From assembly GCA_022376925.1 (NCBI GenBank), contig JAIOJX010000025.1, positions 143,613,301-143,677,300 on the forward strand: 64,000 nucleotides of DNA. Reading direction: 5' to 3'. Made by a program: the position numbers and the translations under genes. This document shows positions 24,110 to 36,204 of the stretch, piece after piece. Source of the stretch: Tragulus kanchil. Lineage: Eukaryota > Chordata > Mammalia > Artiodactyla > Tragulidae. The notes beneath the pieces are model-generated. The model searched no databases. It was not told the origin of the DNA and saw only the letters and a list, made by a program, of their open reading frames with translations. The stretch's first letter is position 1, and the number at the start of each line of letters is the position of its first letter.

Positions 24110-25765
24110 TCATCCAACAATTTTGTCTTTACCTACATATTCAACAAACGTCTATGTATATAACCACTATAAAAAATGAACTGTACAAGAATATTCAGAG
24201 CAGCACTAAATGACAAGTCAAAAAGTAAAAACAATTTAAATGTTCATCAATACCAGAATTAAAATATCAATTGTGCTATATTCATACAATGGAATACCGA
24301 ACAGCAGTCAGATGAATGAGCAATTTACTGTATGAAACACTATGGATACATTAAAAATAGAGCTCACCAAAGAAAACATGTGATAGAGGACACTGTAAAG
24401 AGATTAATAGAAGGAAAGAGAATCACACTTATTGTATATTTATGTACCAGTCTTTAGGATTGTATTTTGTTTTGTTAAAAAATGATGCAGTTATAATGAA
24501 ATGAACCAAAAATAATGCCTAGGAAGATAAAGCAACACTTTGTTAAAACAAGAGAAAGTAGAAAGACCTAGGCTGTTGTTCTCACTTAAGAATTTAGTCT
24601 TCAACTTTGCACTTCCATAAATTTAATTGTTGGACCAAAGAACTGACTAAATTTACAGAAATTACTTATGAAAAACAAGCAAAAATGTTGGCTAAATCAA
24701 TAATAAAATACAACAGAATTTTCTCCAGTGGCTACTAGTGCAGGAGTACTGTAGCTAGGCATTCAAGGGATTAAAAAAAAAATAAATTACCGGGCTTCCC
24801 TGGTGGTCCAGTGGATAAGGACACCACCTTGCAGTGCAAGAGGCGCCAGTTCGATCCCTGGCCTGGGAAGATCCCACGTGCCGCCAAGCAGCTGGACCGA
24901 TGTGTCCAACTACCGAGCCAGAGCTCTGGAGTGCATGCACCCAGAGCCGGTGCTCTGCAGTGACAGAGGCCACTGCGATGGGAGACTCACACAGACCAAA
25001 GAACAAAGATGGATGAAAATGAATAAATGAAAGACCAATAGAAGTGGCAAGAAAAAAAATAAATAAAAAAGAAAAAAATACCCAAAATACTATGTGGTTT
25101 GTATACATGCAATTATTCTTTCGTACAATGTTGGTGTAAAAACTGTCATTGCCTACTAAAATTGATCTCATATAGACACAGGTTTAGAAAAAAAACTGAT
25201 CATCCAACAATTTTGTCTTTACCTACATATTCAACAAACGTCTATGTATATAACCACTATAAAAAATGAACTGTACAAGAATATTCAGAGCAGCACTAAA
25301 TGACAAGTCAAAAAGTAAAAACAATTTAAATGTTCATCAATACCAGAATTAAAATATCAATTGTGCTATATTCATACAATGGAATACCGAACAGCAGTCA
25401 GATGAATGAGCAATTTACTGTATGAAACACTATGGATACATTCATAAAACATAGAGCTCACCAAAGAAAACATGTGATAGAGGACACTGTATGAATCCAT
25501 GATAAATGCTTAGTCACAGGCAAAATTCATGAATGGTTTCATGAATATAGGGATAGAGATTCCTTTGAACACATCAGAGGTCTTCTGGGGAGCTGATACT
25601 ATCTAAATTTTTGACTGAGATTCTGAATATACAGACACATATACAATAAAACATACAATGAAATGTTTTCACTTTTGTGAAAATTTATCGAGTTTTCATT
25701 TATGATTTGTAGACTTTTGTGTATACATCAATAATACACATTAAAAATACTAATATTTTGAAAGT
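24110..25765 (+). mobile_element. Old L1 3' end (ORF2 end and 3' UTR)
   Basis: Phrases catccaacaattttgtcttt, tgttcatcaataccagaatt, ctatattcatacaatggaat and gaacagcagtcagatgaatg match the conserved ORF2 end of ancient L1s. A 3' UTR-like stretch follows (agaaagactggac is just downstream). The segment 25200-25494 is the second appearance from pair 9. Frames are broken. Confidence 0.75.
24792..25055 (+). mobile_element. Second appearance of the CHR-like SINE
   Basis: Same insertion as 23702-23965, repeated by pair 9. Confidence 0.9.
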
Positions 25766-25939
25766 ATGTGGAAGTAGGAAAGAATACAGATGAAGAAAGA
25801 CTGGACATGGGTTGATAACTGTTGATAGAGGGGTGGCGAATCCATGGCATCTCATCACCTCATGTTCTTCTTTTAAATTTACATAATCAAAATCAAAATT
25901 CTAGGAAAATCATAGTAGTGTTCATCAACTTATTTTAGG

Positions 25940-27045
25940 CATTTATCTAAGCTACTTATAATATCAAAAGCACAATTCAGAAAAATATGATAAATTGGAC
26001 TTTATAAAATTAAAAACTTCTGCTCTTTGAAATATGCTAAATGAATAAAAACACAGACACCGTGAGGAGAATATATTCACCTAACACATAGTTGATTAAG
26101 GACTTTTATATATAATTCTCAAAATTCAGTAAGATTAAAAACAAACCAACTTAAGAAATGAGCAGAGGATTTGAAGATATTTCAGCAAAGACAACATGGG
26201 GATATCAAATAAGCTCATGTAAAGATGCTCAACACAATTAAACATTAAAGAAATGCAAATTAAAATGACAATAACATGTCACTACTCATCTATTTCAACA
26301 GCTAAAATTAAAAATACTAACCATAACTAAATTTTTGGTGAGGATATGAACAACTGGAACTCTCTTATGTTGCTGATGAAAATGTAAAATATTACACCCC
26401 CTATGAAATATATTTTGGAAGTATGTTTTAAAGTTAAATATCAACATTTTAAATCAGTATTTTCCTAGATATTAAATAAAGAAAAATGAAAGTATATAAA
26501 GACTTGTACCTAAGTCTTCATGATGATTCTATTTGTAATGATCAAAACTGAAAATAATACAAATAACCACCAACAGGTAAATGGACAAAAACAATTTGGT
26601 AAATCTTTGGAATATCACTCTGCTATAAAAATAAAGAAGCACCTATGCATGCAACATGGATTACCTAAAAATAATTGTGATGAATTTTTAAAAGGTAGGT
26701 AAAAATTAATAACTTTAATAAATACAAATTTCATGTTTATGTAAAATTAGAGGAAATGAAAACTAATTTAGAGTGAAACAAAACAAGACTGTTTGAGGAT
26801 TGGGAGGAGGGAAAAGACAGAAAACAGGGATTATAAGTGAGCATGGAAAAAAAAAAGTGACCATGGAAAAACTTGAGAGTTTTGCAAATGCTCACTTTAT
26901 TGACTGTAATGATGGTTTCATGGGTATCTATCTATCCATCTATACATATCAAAATATACCAAGGTGTACACTTTAAATAGTGCAGTCTTTAATATGTGAT
27001 CTTTCTAGTATGAATTTACTCAATACACATCTCAACTTACAAAAA
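25940..27045 (+). mobile_element. Old L1 ORF2 3' end and 3' UTR
   Basis: Diagnostic phrases in ORF2 order: aattggactttataaaatt, aaatgagcagaggatttg, aagaaatgcaaattaaaatg, ggtgaggatatgaacaactg, and taaccaccaacaggtaaatg, followed by a 3' UTR with atggtttcatgggtat and caaggtgtacactttaaat. Many stops; not coding. Confidence 0.8.
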
Positions 27046-27193
27046 AAAATACAGTAACCCTGAAAAAATAGGCAACTGAATTCAGGCTACAGTGCAGTCT
27101 GTTTACCTGTCCCCACTTCTCAAAAACATACACATCCTCAATGTCCCAAACATGTAAATCCACTTTTACAGACTAACCTGAAAAAGTGTGAGA

Positions 27194-27447
27194 ATAGGGG
27201 CTTCGCTGGTGGTCCAGTGGGTAAACAGTCCACCTTGCAGTGCAAGCGGCACCCGTTCAATCCCTGGCCCGGGAAGATCTCACATACTACTAAGCAGCTG
27301 GGACGGTGTGTCCAATTACAAGCCAGCACTCTGGAGCACATGCACCGAGAGCTTGTGCTCTGCAATGAGAGAGGCCACTGGGACGGGAGGCCCACACTGG
27401 CCAAAGAATAAAAATGGATATAAATAAATAAATAAAAATATCTATAA
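27194..27447 (+). mobile_element. CHR-like SINE, 'aaacagtc' subfamily, with target-site duplication
   Basis: Head ggggcttcgctggtggtcca, then tgggtaaacagtccacc where most copies in the window read tgggtaaggacacc. B box cgttcaatccctgg. Flanks aaaaagtgtgaga at 27181-27193 and 27449-27461. The same head variant is found at 62752. Not duplicated in the window. Confidence 0.88.
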
Positions 27448-27623
27448 AAAAAAGTGTGAGACTAACTTATTTCAATGGTTGAATCATATATGGATGCTTT
27501 CCCTCATATCAATCTTCTTTTCTTTTAAAGAATGTCTACAAACTAGAGAGTCTATGAATTCATTGGAATTAGAATCTTCCAGTATGTTCCAGATACTATT
27601 AAGTCATTCTTATATAATCACTC

Positions 27624-27861
27624 TGTTTCCCTAGTGGCTCAGACAATAAAGAATCTGCCGGCAATACAGATCTGGATCTGATGTTGGGTCAGGAAGATCT
27701 CCTGGAGAGGGCAATGGCTACCCACTCCCATATGCTTGCCTGGAGAATTCCATGGACCGTGGAGCCTGGCAGGCTACAGTCCCTGGGACAGCAAAGAGTC
27801 GGACACAACGGAGCGACTAATACTTTTTCTTTTTACTAGTATGCATTACCCACCATTAAAT
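27624..27861 (+). mobile_element. Bov-tA SINE with target-site duplication
   Basis: Head tttccctagtggctcagaca, then ggtcaggaagatctcctgga, tggagaattccatggaccg, gcctggcaggctacagtcc and agagtcggacacaacgga. Flanks attcttatataatca at 27606-27620 and 27862-27876. Confidence 0.88.
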
Positions 27862-28039
27862 TATTCTTATATAATCATATGTGTTTTCTCAGATAAATCT
27901 TACTTACATGTTGATTGTCCATAAATTTAGTCTCAGAATGTAACCTTATTCAAGTTTTGAAGAACAGCGCATTATGTCCTTATGTACTGTCAAAATATGT
28001 GTAATTTAAACTTCACAAGCTCTCAAGTAGTTATTACAA

Positions 28040-28160
28040 TAAATTTGCTGATGAGGAACTCATATTCAAAGAGCTAAAATTATTTGTCCAAAATTACATA
28101 CATGGTAAGTTGCTAAGCAAGGACACAAACCCAGATCTTAAGCTTTGTCCTATTATCCTA
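28040..28160 (+). mobile_element. MIR SINE relic
   Basis: gatgaggaactcatattc, ttatttgtccaaaattacat and ggacacaaacccagatctt follow the MIR core ('gaggaaactgaggctc...', 'tgcccaaggtcac...', 'gaacccaggtct'). The last third is repeated at 29264 by pair 10. Confidence 0.6.
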
Positions 28161-28349
28161 CTTTTCCAACAGATGAATATTATACCACTTCTAAGATACT
28201 AGAATTTTTAAAGTTATTTCCTCCTTCATATAATTTTCTCTCAAAATAAAAATTGTTTTTAAATGACACAAATCTAAGGGTACTCATATACTGCTACATA
28301 GTCTATTTCAGTGAGAAAGTCAGTCATTGACAATGATAATATAAAAGGA

Positions 28350-28520
28350 AAAATTTAGCTGCCAACAATATACATGAACTTAGGAAAGTTATTTCAACCC
28401 CTCTAAAATTGTATTTCCTCATTTTGCAAAATGATGACATAATACTTAACTTTGTTGACCACTGTCAAGTTTCAAGGTAATACGTACACAGTGTGTAGTG
28501 TCAAGGTGCTCAATAAATGG
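28350..28520 (+). mobile_element. MIR SINE relic
   Basis: The order atgaacttaggaaagttatt, tttcctcattttgcaaaatg, tgacataatact and caaggtgctcaataaatgg is the MIR pattern. A second MIR a few hundred bases after the first. Reappears at 29510-29684. Confidence 0.65.
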
Positions 28521-29228
28521 CTGCTCTAAAAAACAGGATTACTGAGTAAAGATATTACTTCAAAGGGCAGTTATTAGATATTGCTACCACTATGAATCAA
28601 TTGTTTACATTTGTGACGACACATTTCTGAAAATAAATTATAAAAATGCTTGAAAAGGATTTAAAAAACTAAGCTCTGTGTGTGTAAAATAGTTAGCTTT
28701 TATAGTAAAACAAAAGTGTTTTAAAAAAATATGTATTTGGATATTTAAAGACACACAGATATGAATCAACATATTCTACTTACTCTATGTATTTATTAGG
28801 AAGGAGATAAAAAGTTAGGATAAATGATGATCATGTTTCCATAACTCCTCTATAACCTCTCTCTAATAGTTCCTACTGCTTTGTATGGTTTTGGACAACT
28901 TACAGCCAACTTTCTACCTATTGTACTATGAGACAATAGAAATTCTCTAAGTTATATTAAAGCCCCAAACCCTCTTCTATTCTATTACTCTTCCTAATTA
29001 AATAATATACAATTAGCACAATGTTGACTATTAATTTTATCCCACACAATTAGCACTCTGTAGGATAATTAATCTATGCCAACCACATTCACCACCCCTA
29101 CTATTGCAGAAATGTAGTGAATCGAATTGGCTGGCTTCTGGGGGTTGGTTGCTACAAGATTAATGTGGTGCTGGGCAATTCTGAGTTTCGTTCTTAATTT
29201 TGCAGTGTACAAGCTTAAAAGATCGATT
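28521..29228. other. Unassigned AT-rich stretch
   Basis: No gene or repeat recognised. It is the tail of the first copy of pair 10. Confidence 0.45.
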
Positions 29229-29509
29229 AAAAAAAAGTCCTGAATTTGATGTACTCTATAAATCATGGTAAGTTGCTAAGCAAGGACACAAACCCAGATC
29301 TTAAGCTTTGTCCTATTATCCTACTTTTCCAACAGATGAATATTATACCACTTCTAAGATACTAGAATTTTTAAAGTTATTTCCTCCTTCATATAATTTT
29401 CTCTCAAAATAAAAATTGTTTTTAAATGACACAAATCTAAGGGTACTCATATACTGCTACATAGTCTATTTCAGTGAGAAAGTCAGTCATTGACAATGAT
29501 AATATAAAA

Positions 29510-29684
29510 GGAAAAATTTAGCTGCCAACAATATACATGAACTTAGGAAAGTTATTTCAACCCCTCTAAAATTGTATTTCCTCATTTTGCAAAATGATGA
29601 CATAATACTTAACTTTGTTGACCACTGTCAAGTTTCAAGGTAATACGTACACAGTGTGTAGTGTCAAGGTGCTCAATAAATGGC
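29510..29684 (+). mobile_element. Second appearance of the MIR relic
   Basis: Same element as 28350-28520, repeated by pair 10. Confidence 0.65.
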
Positions 29685-30391
29685 TGCTCTAAAAAACAGG
29701 ATTACTGAGTAAAGATATTACTTCAAAGGGCAGTTATTAGATATTGCTACCACTATGAATCAATTGTTTACATTTGTGACGACACATTTCTGAAAATACA
29801 TTATAAAAATGCTTGAAAAGGATTTAAAAAACTAAGCTCTGTGTGTGTAAAATAGTTAGCTTTTATAGTAAAACAAAAGTGTTTTAAAAAAATATGTATT
29901 TGGATATTTAAAGACACACAGATATGAATCAACATATTCTACTTACTCTATGTATTTATTAGGAAGGAGATAAAAAGTTAGGATAAATGATGATCATGTT
30001 TCCATAACTCCTCTATAACCTCTCTCTAATAGTTCCTACTGCTTTGTATGGTTTTGGACAACTTACAGCCAACTTTCTACCTATTGTACTATGAGACAAT
30101 AGAAATTCTCTAAGTTATATTAAAGCCCCAAACCCTCTTCTATTCTATTACTCTTCCTAATTAAATAATATACAATTAGCACAATGTTGACTATTAATTT
30201 TATCCCACACAATTAGCACTCTGTAGGATAATTAATCTATGCCAACCACATTCACCACCCCTACTATTGCAGAAATGTAGTGAATCGAATTGGCTGGCTT
30301 CTGGGGGTTGGTTGCTACAAGATTAATGTGGTGCTGGGCAATTCTGAGTTTCGTTCTTAATTTTGCAGTGTACAAGCTTAAAAGATCGATT

Positions 30392-30942
30392 CAACCAAAA
30401 CAAACAAACCAGTTCCTGGAATTTGATGTACTCTATAAATTTCAAACTCTGTAATGATTCTCTTTTCTGCAGCAGCAAGTTATCTCTATTGTCCATCCAT
30501 ATACAAAGAAGCTTGAATAAAATAAACCCTCCCTAAATCCTGTGTCTCCCTACAATCCTTATCCCATTTCCCTTGCCAGTGGTCCTAGTATCATTTCTCT
30601 GTGTCTATAGGATCTGGCCATTCAGCAACATTTAATATGCCTGGCCATCCTTTTCTTTTTTGCCTTGCAATTGTTTTTATCTCCAGACTACAGGATATCA
30701 TTTCCTAGTTTTCTTCCTTCTTATGGGCTATTCCCTTTCAATCTCTTATGCTAGCTGCAATTTTACTAGATTCTCAGTGTTTGTGGATATGTTCTAGAAC
30801 CCATTCTTTTATCTGAATCTGCGTGGACAATCTCATCTACCTAATAGCTTTAAATACACCAATATGCCTTTGACCTGCACACATTTAGCCTTGAGGTCTT
30901 AACTGAACTGCAGACTCATATGCTCAAGTATTTGTTTGATAT
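30392..30942. other. Unassigned stretch, possibly the start of an L2 relic
   Basis: CT-rich patches (tcccatttcccttgccag, ctatttcccttt-like) and a general L2-like composition are visible, but no diagnostic order. Not coding. Confidence 0.35.
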
Positions 30943-30989
30943 ATCTCTTTGGGATTCTAACAGGCATCCAAAATTGATGTGTTTAAGGA

Positions 30990-31640
30990 AGAACTCTCTT
31001 CACCCACCTCCAACCTGACTCTCCAGCAATACTGCTGAACTTAACCTCTCATTACCTTTGTAATTCTCACTCAAACCATCATCTTCCATTTGGATTATTG
31101 CAAGCACCTTCTAGTCTCTCTGCTTCTGCTCTTCTGATCTTTCAGTCTATTCACAACAAAGCAACCAGAAGGACATCTTTCACAATATAAATCAAATTGT
31201 ACTGTTCCTCTGATTAAATCATCCAACATCCTCCCTTTAAATTTAGAATATGGTATATGTACATACCATAGTCCTAGATATCTATTCTGCTCACTTCTGG
31301 CCACATCTGCTACCACTCTGCCCTTTGTTTAGAACACTGTAAGCAGACTGACCTTGTTTCTGTTCATTGAACATATCAACACCGTTCAAATATTCGGGTC
31401 ATATCCTAATATATTTGAATGGCGGCTCCTTAAAACTCAGGAATCAGCTGAAAAGTTGTCTCTTGAGTGTGACCCATCCTATCTACATCATCCCATTTTA
31501 TATTCAACATATAGTACTAATCATTTCATTATATACTCATCTATTTATTTATTGTCAACTTTGCCTTTTAATTAAAATGTCTAAACATAACCTCGTCTAT
31601 CTTACTTTTTATACCTAATGCCTAGAATAGTATTTGTCTC
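30990..31640 (+). mobile_element. LINE2 relic
   Basis: L2-like order: tcttccatttggattattgc, caaagcaaccagaaggacat, ttaaatcatccaacatcctc, ccactctgccctttgtttag, and an A/T-rich 3' region with ctcatctatttatttattgt and cctagaatagtatttgtctc. Diverged; open frames are fortuitous. Confidence 0.65.
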
Positions 31641-31920
31641 AGAGGAAAAAACATGTTGAAGGAAAGAGAGTGTAGGTATATATGGATATATCTATTCATG
31701 ATAAGCATGAAAATGTTGTCAGATACTTGAGCAGGCTTGGATAGTCTCTAGGAAATGATCAAAATGTCATCTTCACTTAAGCTAAGAGATTCGTATAATT
31801 TGGAAATAATCAGAAACCAATAATTTTAATTCTTGTGAACAGCACAGACATAATGAATTTTTTGTCTTTGGAACCTGGACATATTTTTTAAACTGTGGCT
31901 TTTGCACACCAACACAATTC

Positions 31921-32084
31921 CAGCAGGTTGTGCAGTAGTAAAAAAAAATCGGCTGCCAATGCAAAGAGACCCAAGAGCTGCAGGTTCTATCAGTGGGTCA
32001 GGAAGATTCCCCAAAGTAGAAAATGGTAAGCCACTCCAGTATTCCTGCCAGGAAAATTCCAAGCACAGAGGAGCCTGGTGGGCT
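31921..32084 (+). mobile_element. Bov-tA SINE, cut by the pair 11 junction
   Basis: ggctgccaatgcaaagagac, gggtcaggaagattcccc, ccactccagtattcctgcc and gaggagcctggtgggct match Bov-tA order. The 3' end is missing here but present in the second appearance. Confidence 0.82.
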
Positions 32085-32149
32085 GCCCCAAAGTAGACAC
32101 ATCTCTTTGGGATTCTAACAGGCATCCAAAATTGATGTGTTTAAGGAAG

Positions 32150-32805
32150 AACTCTCTTCACCCACCTCCAACCTGACTCTCCAGCAATACTGCTGAACTT
32201 AACCTCTCATTACCTTTGTAATTCTCACTCAAACCATCATCTTCCATTTGGATTATTGCAAGCACCTTCTAGTCTCTCTGCTTCTGCTCTTCTGATCTTT
32301 CAGTCTATTCACAACAAAGCAACCAGAAGGACATCTTTCACAATATAAATCAAATTGTACTGTTCCTCTGATTAAATCATCCAACATCCTCCCTTTAAAT
32401 TTAGAATATGGTATATGTACATACCATAGTCCTAGATATCTATTCTGCTCACTTCTGGCCACATCTGCTACCACTCTGCCCTTTGTTTAGAACACTGTAA
32501 GCAGACTGACCTTGTTTCTGTTCATTGAACATATCAACACCGTTCAAATATTCGGGTCATATCCTAATATATTTGAATGGCGGCTCCTTAAAACTCAGGA
32601 ATCAGCTGAAAAGTTGTCTCTTGAGTGTGACCCATCCTATCTACATCATCCCATTTTATATTCAACATATAGTACTAATCATTTCATTATATACTCATCT
32701 ATTTATTTATTGTCAACTTTGCCTTTTAATTAAAATGTCTAAACATAACCTCGTCTATCTTACTTTTTATACCTAATGCCTAGAATAGTATTTGTCTCAG
32801 AGGAA
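32150..32805 (+). mobile_element. Second appearance of the LINE2 relic
   Basis: Same element as 30990-31640, repeated by pair 11. Confidence 0.65.
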
Positions 32806-33079
32806 AAAAAACATGTTGAAGGAAAGAGAGTGTAGGTATATATGGATATATCTATTCATGATAAGCATGAAAATGTTGTCAGATACTTGAGCAGGCTTGG
32901 ATAGTCTCTAGGAAATGATCAAAATGTCATCTTCACTTAAGCTAAGAGATTCGTATAATTTGGAAATAATCAGAAACCAATAATTTTAATTCTTGTGAAC
33001 AGCACAGACATAATGAATTTTTTGTCTTTGGAACCTGGACATATTTTTTAAACTGTGGCTTTTGCACACCAACACAATT

Positions 33080-33290
33080 CCAGCAGGTTGTGCAGTAGTA
33101 AAAAAAAATCGGCTGCCAATGCAAAGAGACCCAAGAGCTGCAGGTTCTATCACTGGGTCAGGAAGATTCCCCAAAGTAGAAAATGGTAAGCCACTCCAGT
33201 ATTCCTGCCAGGAAAATTCCAAGCACAGAGGAGCCTGGTGGGCTCCAGTCTCCCAGTTGCAAAGAGTCAGACACGACTGAGCACCCGAGC
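33080..33290 (+). mobile_element. Bov-tA SINE, complete 3' end
   Basis: Same insertion as 31921-32084, here continuing through gttgcaaagagtcagacacg and actgagcacccgagcatg, followed by a short CA-rich tail. Confidence 0.85.
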
Positions 33291-35276
33291 ATGCACACAC
33301 AGACAGCTATTCAAAGCAGTTGATGTTAGAAAAAAGCAGTGTCTAAAAGTCGATATTGTTGGTTTGTTAACAGTTGTGCTACCTGACATGTAAGTGTGAC
33401 TTCTTAATTAAGTTTCTGACTCTAACTTGACCTGAACATAAAGAAATGGATAAGACAAGTCAATACACACATTTCTACAGAATTTCACTGATAAGCTCAG
33501 TTTGGGGGAGTTCCAGGCACAGGCTTGATATTCCTATTTTCCAGATATCATTCTATTGATGTATGGACACAACACAAATGTTGGGATCTGGAATTATTCA
33601 CATTTCCTAGACCAATTCTCCCACTGTTTTTGAAAAATTTAGAATTGCCGCTAAGAATGTGCATCATTGTGGGCATATCTTTAAGAATTATTCATATAAT
33701 AGGACACAACTTCCTTAGGAATATTCTAAAGAGTTACCACAGTATTGGAAAAAATATGTGATCAACCCTGTGTATCTTTAATAAACACAGGCAAATCAGT
33801 TCCCTGATGTGTAATTCAGAGCTATACTTGGCAAAGAAGAACATGGTCAGGAAAAGGTTAATATATAGTGACCAGAATCTTCCAAGCATTTGTTTGAGCG
33901 GCAGTTATCAAACAGAGCCTGCATTGCTGAGGGTTCAGGAAGATTTGCCTATTTGCAGATTCTCACCCTGTAGATGGCTCATCGTTAGACCACCACGTGT
34001 GACAGGGCATGGATATCCCTCTTTTCATTTCACAGAAAAATTCTCCTTCCTTACTCTTTTTCTCACCAGCACAAAGAACCTGCTAATGACACAGTTCCTT
34101 AACAAGTCCAACCTCATTTATCACTATATGTGGTCTAATTCAGTTTCTTTAATTATTCTCCATTTTGCTAATTGTGATTATCCAGAGTACCATAATTTAT
34201 TATATTTCTCTATCTCTTAAAAGATTCATTTACAGTTCTTGTTCTTTCATGAATTCTTATTAACATTTTTAATTGCTGCTGCTTTAAAGGATCTTCCATA
34301 CTTCCCACTTCCTCTCAAAGGATAGCAGTATTTATCTCTAATGTTTCTAATTATTTTTTCTAATTTATGCTATTCCATGTTGTCTTTGTAAGTGCATTCT
34401 CTTAATGTAGGCTTTTCTACAAAGGAAATTTAAGTCATTGACTTTCTGGTAAGACAGTAAAGGCATGAATGTCACCTTGTAGGAAAGTGAAAGTGGATAA
34501 CTTGAATGTTTTATTTAATAACTAATAAAATGCACCAGACTCAATTCAATGAGTTGGATTTAAAAATGTACCACAAATAAATAAATAACAACTAAGTTCT
34601 GCAAAACAAATACATATTTTCATGCAGAGTGTCTAACATCATTTCTTGGCTTTCACCCATGTCTTTATGCAAGAAACACATATTGTTTACCTACAAGATT
34701 TAGAATGCTATTTTAAGTGATGATAAAAATCAAGGATGAGTTCTTATATTAAATACATAGCATCTTATAGATATGTAACATATATATGGCAATATAGGAG
34801 ATGCAATGCGCCTTAAGAAACCAGCAGAAGTTTCTTCTAACTAGTAAAATCACAGAAGACTTTTAGGGAGAAATGACATTTAAGTTGTACCTTGAAAGAT
34901 TTGGAATATTTGATATAAAGACTAATGTTTGTATACCAATAAAACATAGAAGCAAAATAATATGGAATATATTTTGAAAATATTAATACAATAAGGAGAG
35001 AGGAAAAGGTCCAAATAGAAATGTGCAAGATCAAGCTTAAGTATAAGCTGGGCTTTGATTATAGAGACTTGAAAAATTTGCCCTAGTATGCAATCGGTAA
35101 GCACTCAACAACTTAAACTGGCGAGGAATACAATTGATTGCTTGCATTATAGGAAAACTAATCTTACAATGAAAGATCTCCCAGTTATAAGCCTATTAAG
35201 ATGGCAAGAAGGGAAACAGAAACTTGATTTAATGCTAAATTTAGAGACAAATATACGTGGTAACTAATTTAATTGG
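33291..35276. other. Unassigned single-copy stretch
   Basis: Almost 2 kb with no duplication, no recognisable repeat and no convincing coding frame. The longest frame (33807-34220, 137 residues) has no family resemblance or flanking gene signals. Old unrecognised repeats cannot be excluded. Confidence 0.5.
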
Positions 35277-35289
35277 AAGAAAGCTGAGG

Positions 35290-35484
35290 GGGCTTCCCTT
35301 GTGGCTCAGTGGATAAGAACCTGTCTGCCAATGCAAGAGACACAGGTTTGAGCCCTGATCTGGGAAGATCCCACATACCGCAGAGCAGCTAAACCCACAC
35401 ATCAACAAAGACCCAGCACAGCCAAAAATAAATAAATAAAAGTTTTAAAAAAAAAAAAAAAGAAAGAAAGAAAGAAAGAAAAGA
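35290..35484 (+). mobile_element. CHR-2 type SINE with GAAA-rich tail
   Basis: ggggcttcccttgtggctca, gccaatgcaagagacacagg, tgggaagatcccacatacc, gcacagccaaaaataaat, then an A run and (GAAA)n to 35484. Flanked by agaaagctgagg at about 35278-35289 and again at 35482-35493. Confidence 0.85.
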
Positions 35485-35491
35485 AAGCTGA

Positions 35492-35829
35492 GGGGCTTCC
35501 CTGGTGGTCCAGTGGGACCTTGCAGTGCAAGGGGCGCCGGTTCGATCCCTGGCCTGGGAAGATCCCACGTGCCGCGGAGCGGCTGGACTGATGCGTCCAA
35601 TTACCGAACCGGAGCTCTGGAGCACATGCGCCCAGAGCCGGTGCTCTGCGACAACAGAGGCCACCGCAATGGGAGGCCCATAAGAGCCAAAGAACAAAGG
35701 CAGATGAAAATAGATAAATGAAAGATCAATAGAAGTGGCCTGCCCACCCCCCTCCCTCCCCAGCCCACCTCCCAAAATATAAATAAAAAAAAATAAATAA
35801 ATGCTTAAAAAAAAAAAAGAAAGAAAGAA
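35492..35829 (+). mobile_element. CHR-like SINE with C-rich tail, inserted at the same target
   Basis: Head ggggcttccctggtggtcca, with a short deletion just after ccagtggg; then B box cggttcgatccctgg, body accgaaccggagctctggag, tail gagccaaagaacaaagg, a C-rich tract at 35741-35773, and A/GAAA-rich end. A third agaaagctga follows at 35831. The 171-residue minus-strand frame (35904-35389) over both SINEs is a shadow. Confidence 0.88.
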
Positions 35830-35839
35830 AAGAAAGCTG

Positions 35840-36204
35840 AAGCCAAAGCAAGTCCAAGATTCTGTAGCCAGGTAACTTACAAAAATAAAAACAATAATAT
35901 CCAAGTACTTTCTGAGAGTTTGCTAAGTTATAAGTGTCCCATATGTATTCATTTATTTAATCCTGAGATATGCATATGAAGCTGAGGAACAAGTGTGCCA
36001 TTAACAGAAATTAGAAAATTTAATGATGTAGTAGATTTGGAGTGAAGGATAATGTGTTCTGTTTTAATTCTGTGGTTTTAGAAGAAATTTTAGTCCAGAT
36101 AGGATAAGCGAGGCTGCAGAAAGTTATCTCCCATATTTTATAAACCAAATGCAATGAAGGTTTATTCTTCACAATCATTAAATGTCCCACAGAAACTGTC
36201 TGGG
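35840..36204. other. Unassigned stretch
   Basis: No recognisable feature. Confidence 0.45.

Larger units (their letters stand above)
23302..25494. repeat. Direct duplication pair 9 (23302-24391 / 24392-25494), offset 1090
   Basis: Covers unique DNA, a complete CHR-like SINE and an old L1 3' segment. Near the end the copies differ (acattaaaaatagagc versus acattcataaaacatagagc). The pair overlaps the second copy of pair 8, so the stretch beginning ctgtaaagagattaatag occurs three times, at about 22147, 23303 and 24393. Confidence 0.95.
28101..30391. repeat. Direct duplication pair 10 (28101-29228 / 29264-30391), offset 1163
   Basis: One substitution noted (gaaaataaattat versus gaaaatacattat). 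The bridge 29229-29263 (aaaaaaaagtcc, then tgaatttgatgtactctata) is a shortened, A-rich reading of the sequence that follows copy 2 (ccaaaacaaacaaaccag, then ttcctggaatttgatgtac). The unit carries MIR pieces and unassigned DNA. Confidence 0.95.
30943..33244. repeat. Direct duplication pair 11 (30943-32084 / 32101-33244), offset 1158
   Basis: Differences: A run (gaggaaaaaacatg versus gaggaaaaaaaacatg) and one substitution (tatcagtggg versus tatcactggg). The join 32085-32100 (gccccaaagtagacac) resembles a compressed form of the sequence following copy 2 (ccagtctcccagttgcaaag, then agtcagacac). The pair carries an L2 relic and the start of a Bov-tA. Confidence 0.95.

Noticed and set aside
33807..34220. 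137-residue frame as a conserved small protein
   Set aside because: No recognisable domain, no splice or promoter evidence, and such a length is expected by chance in 64 kb.
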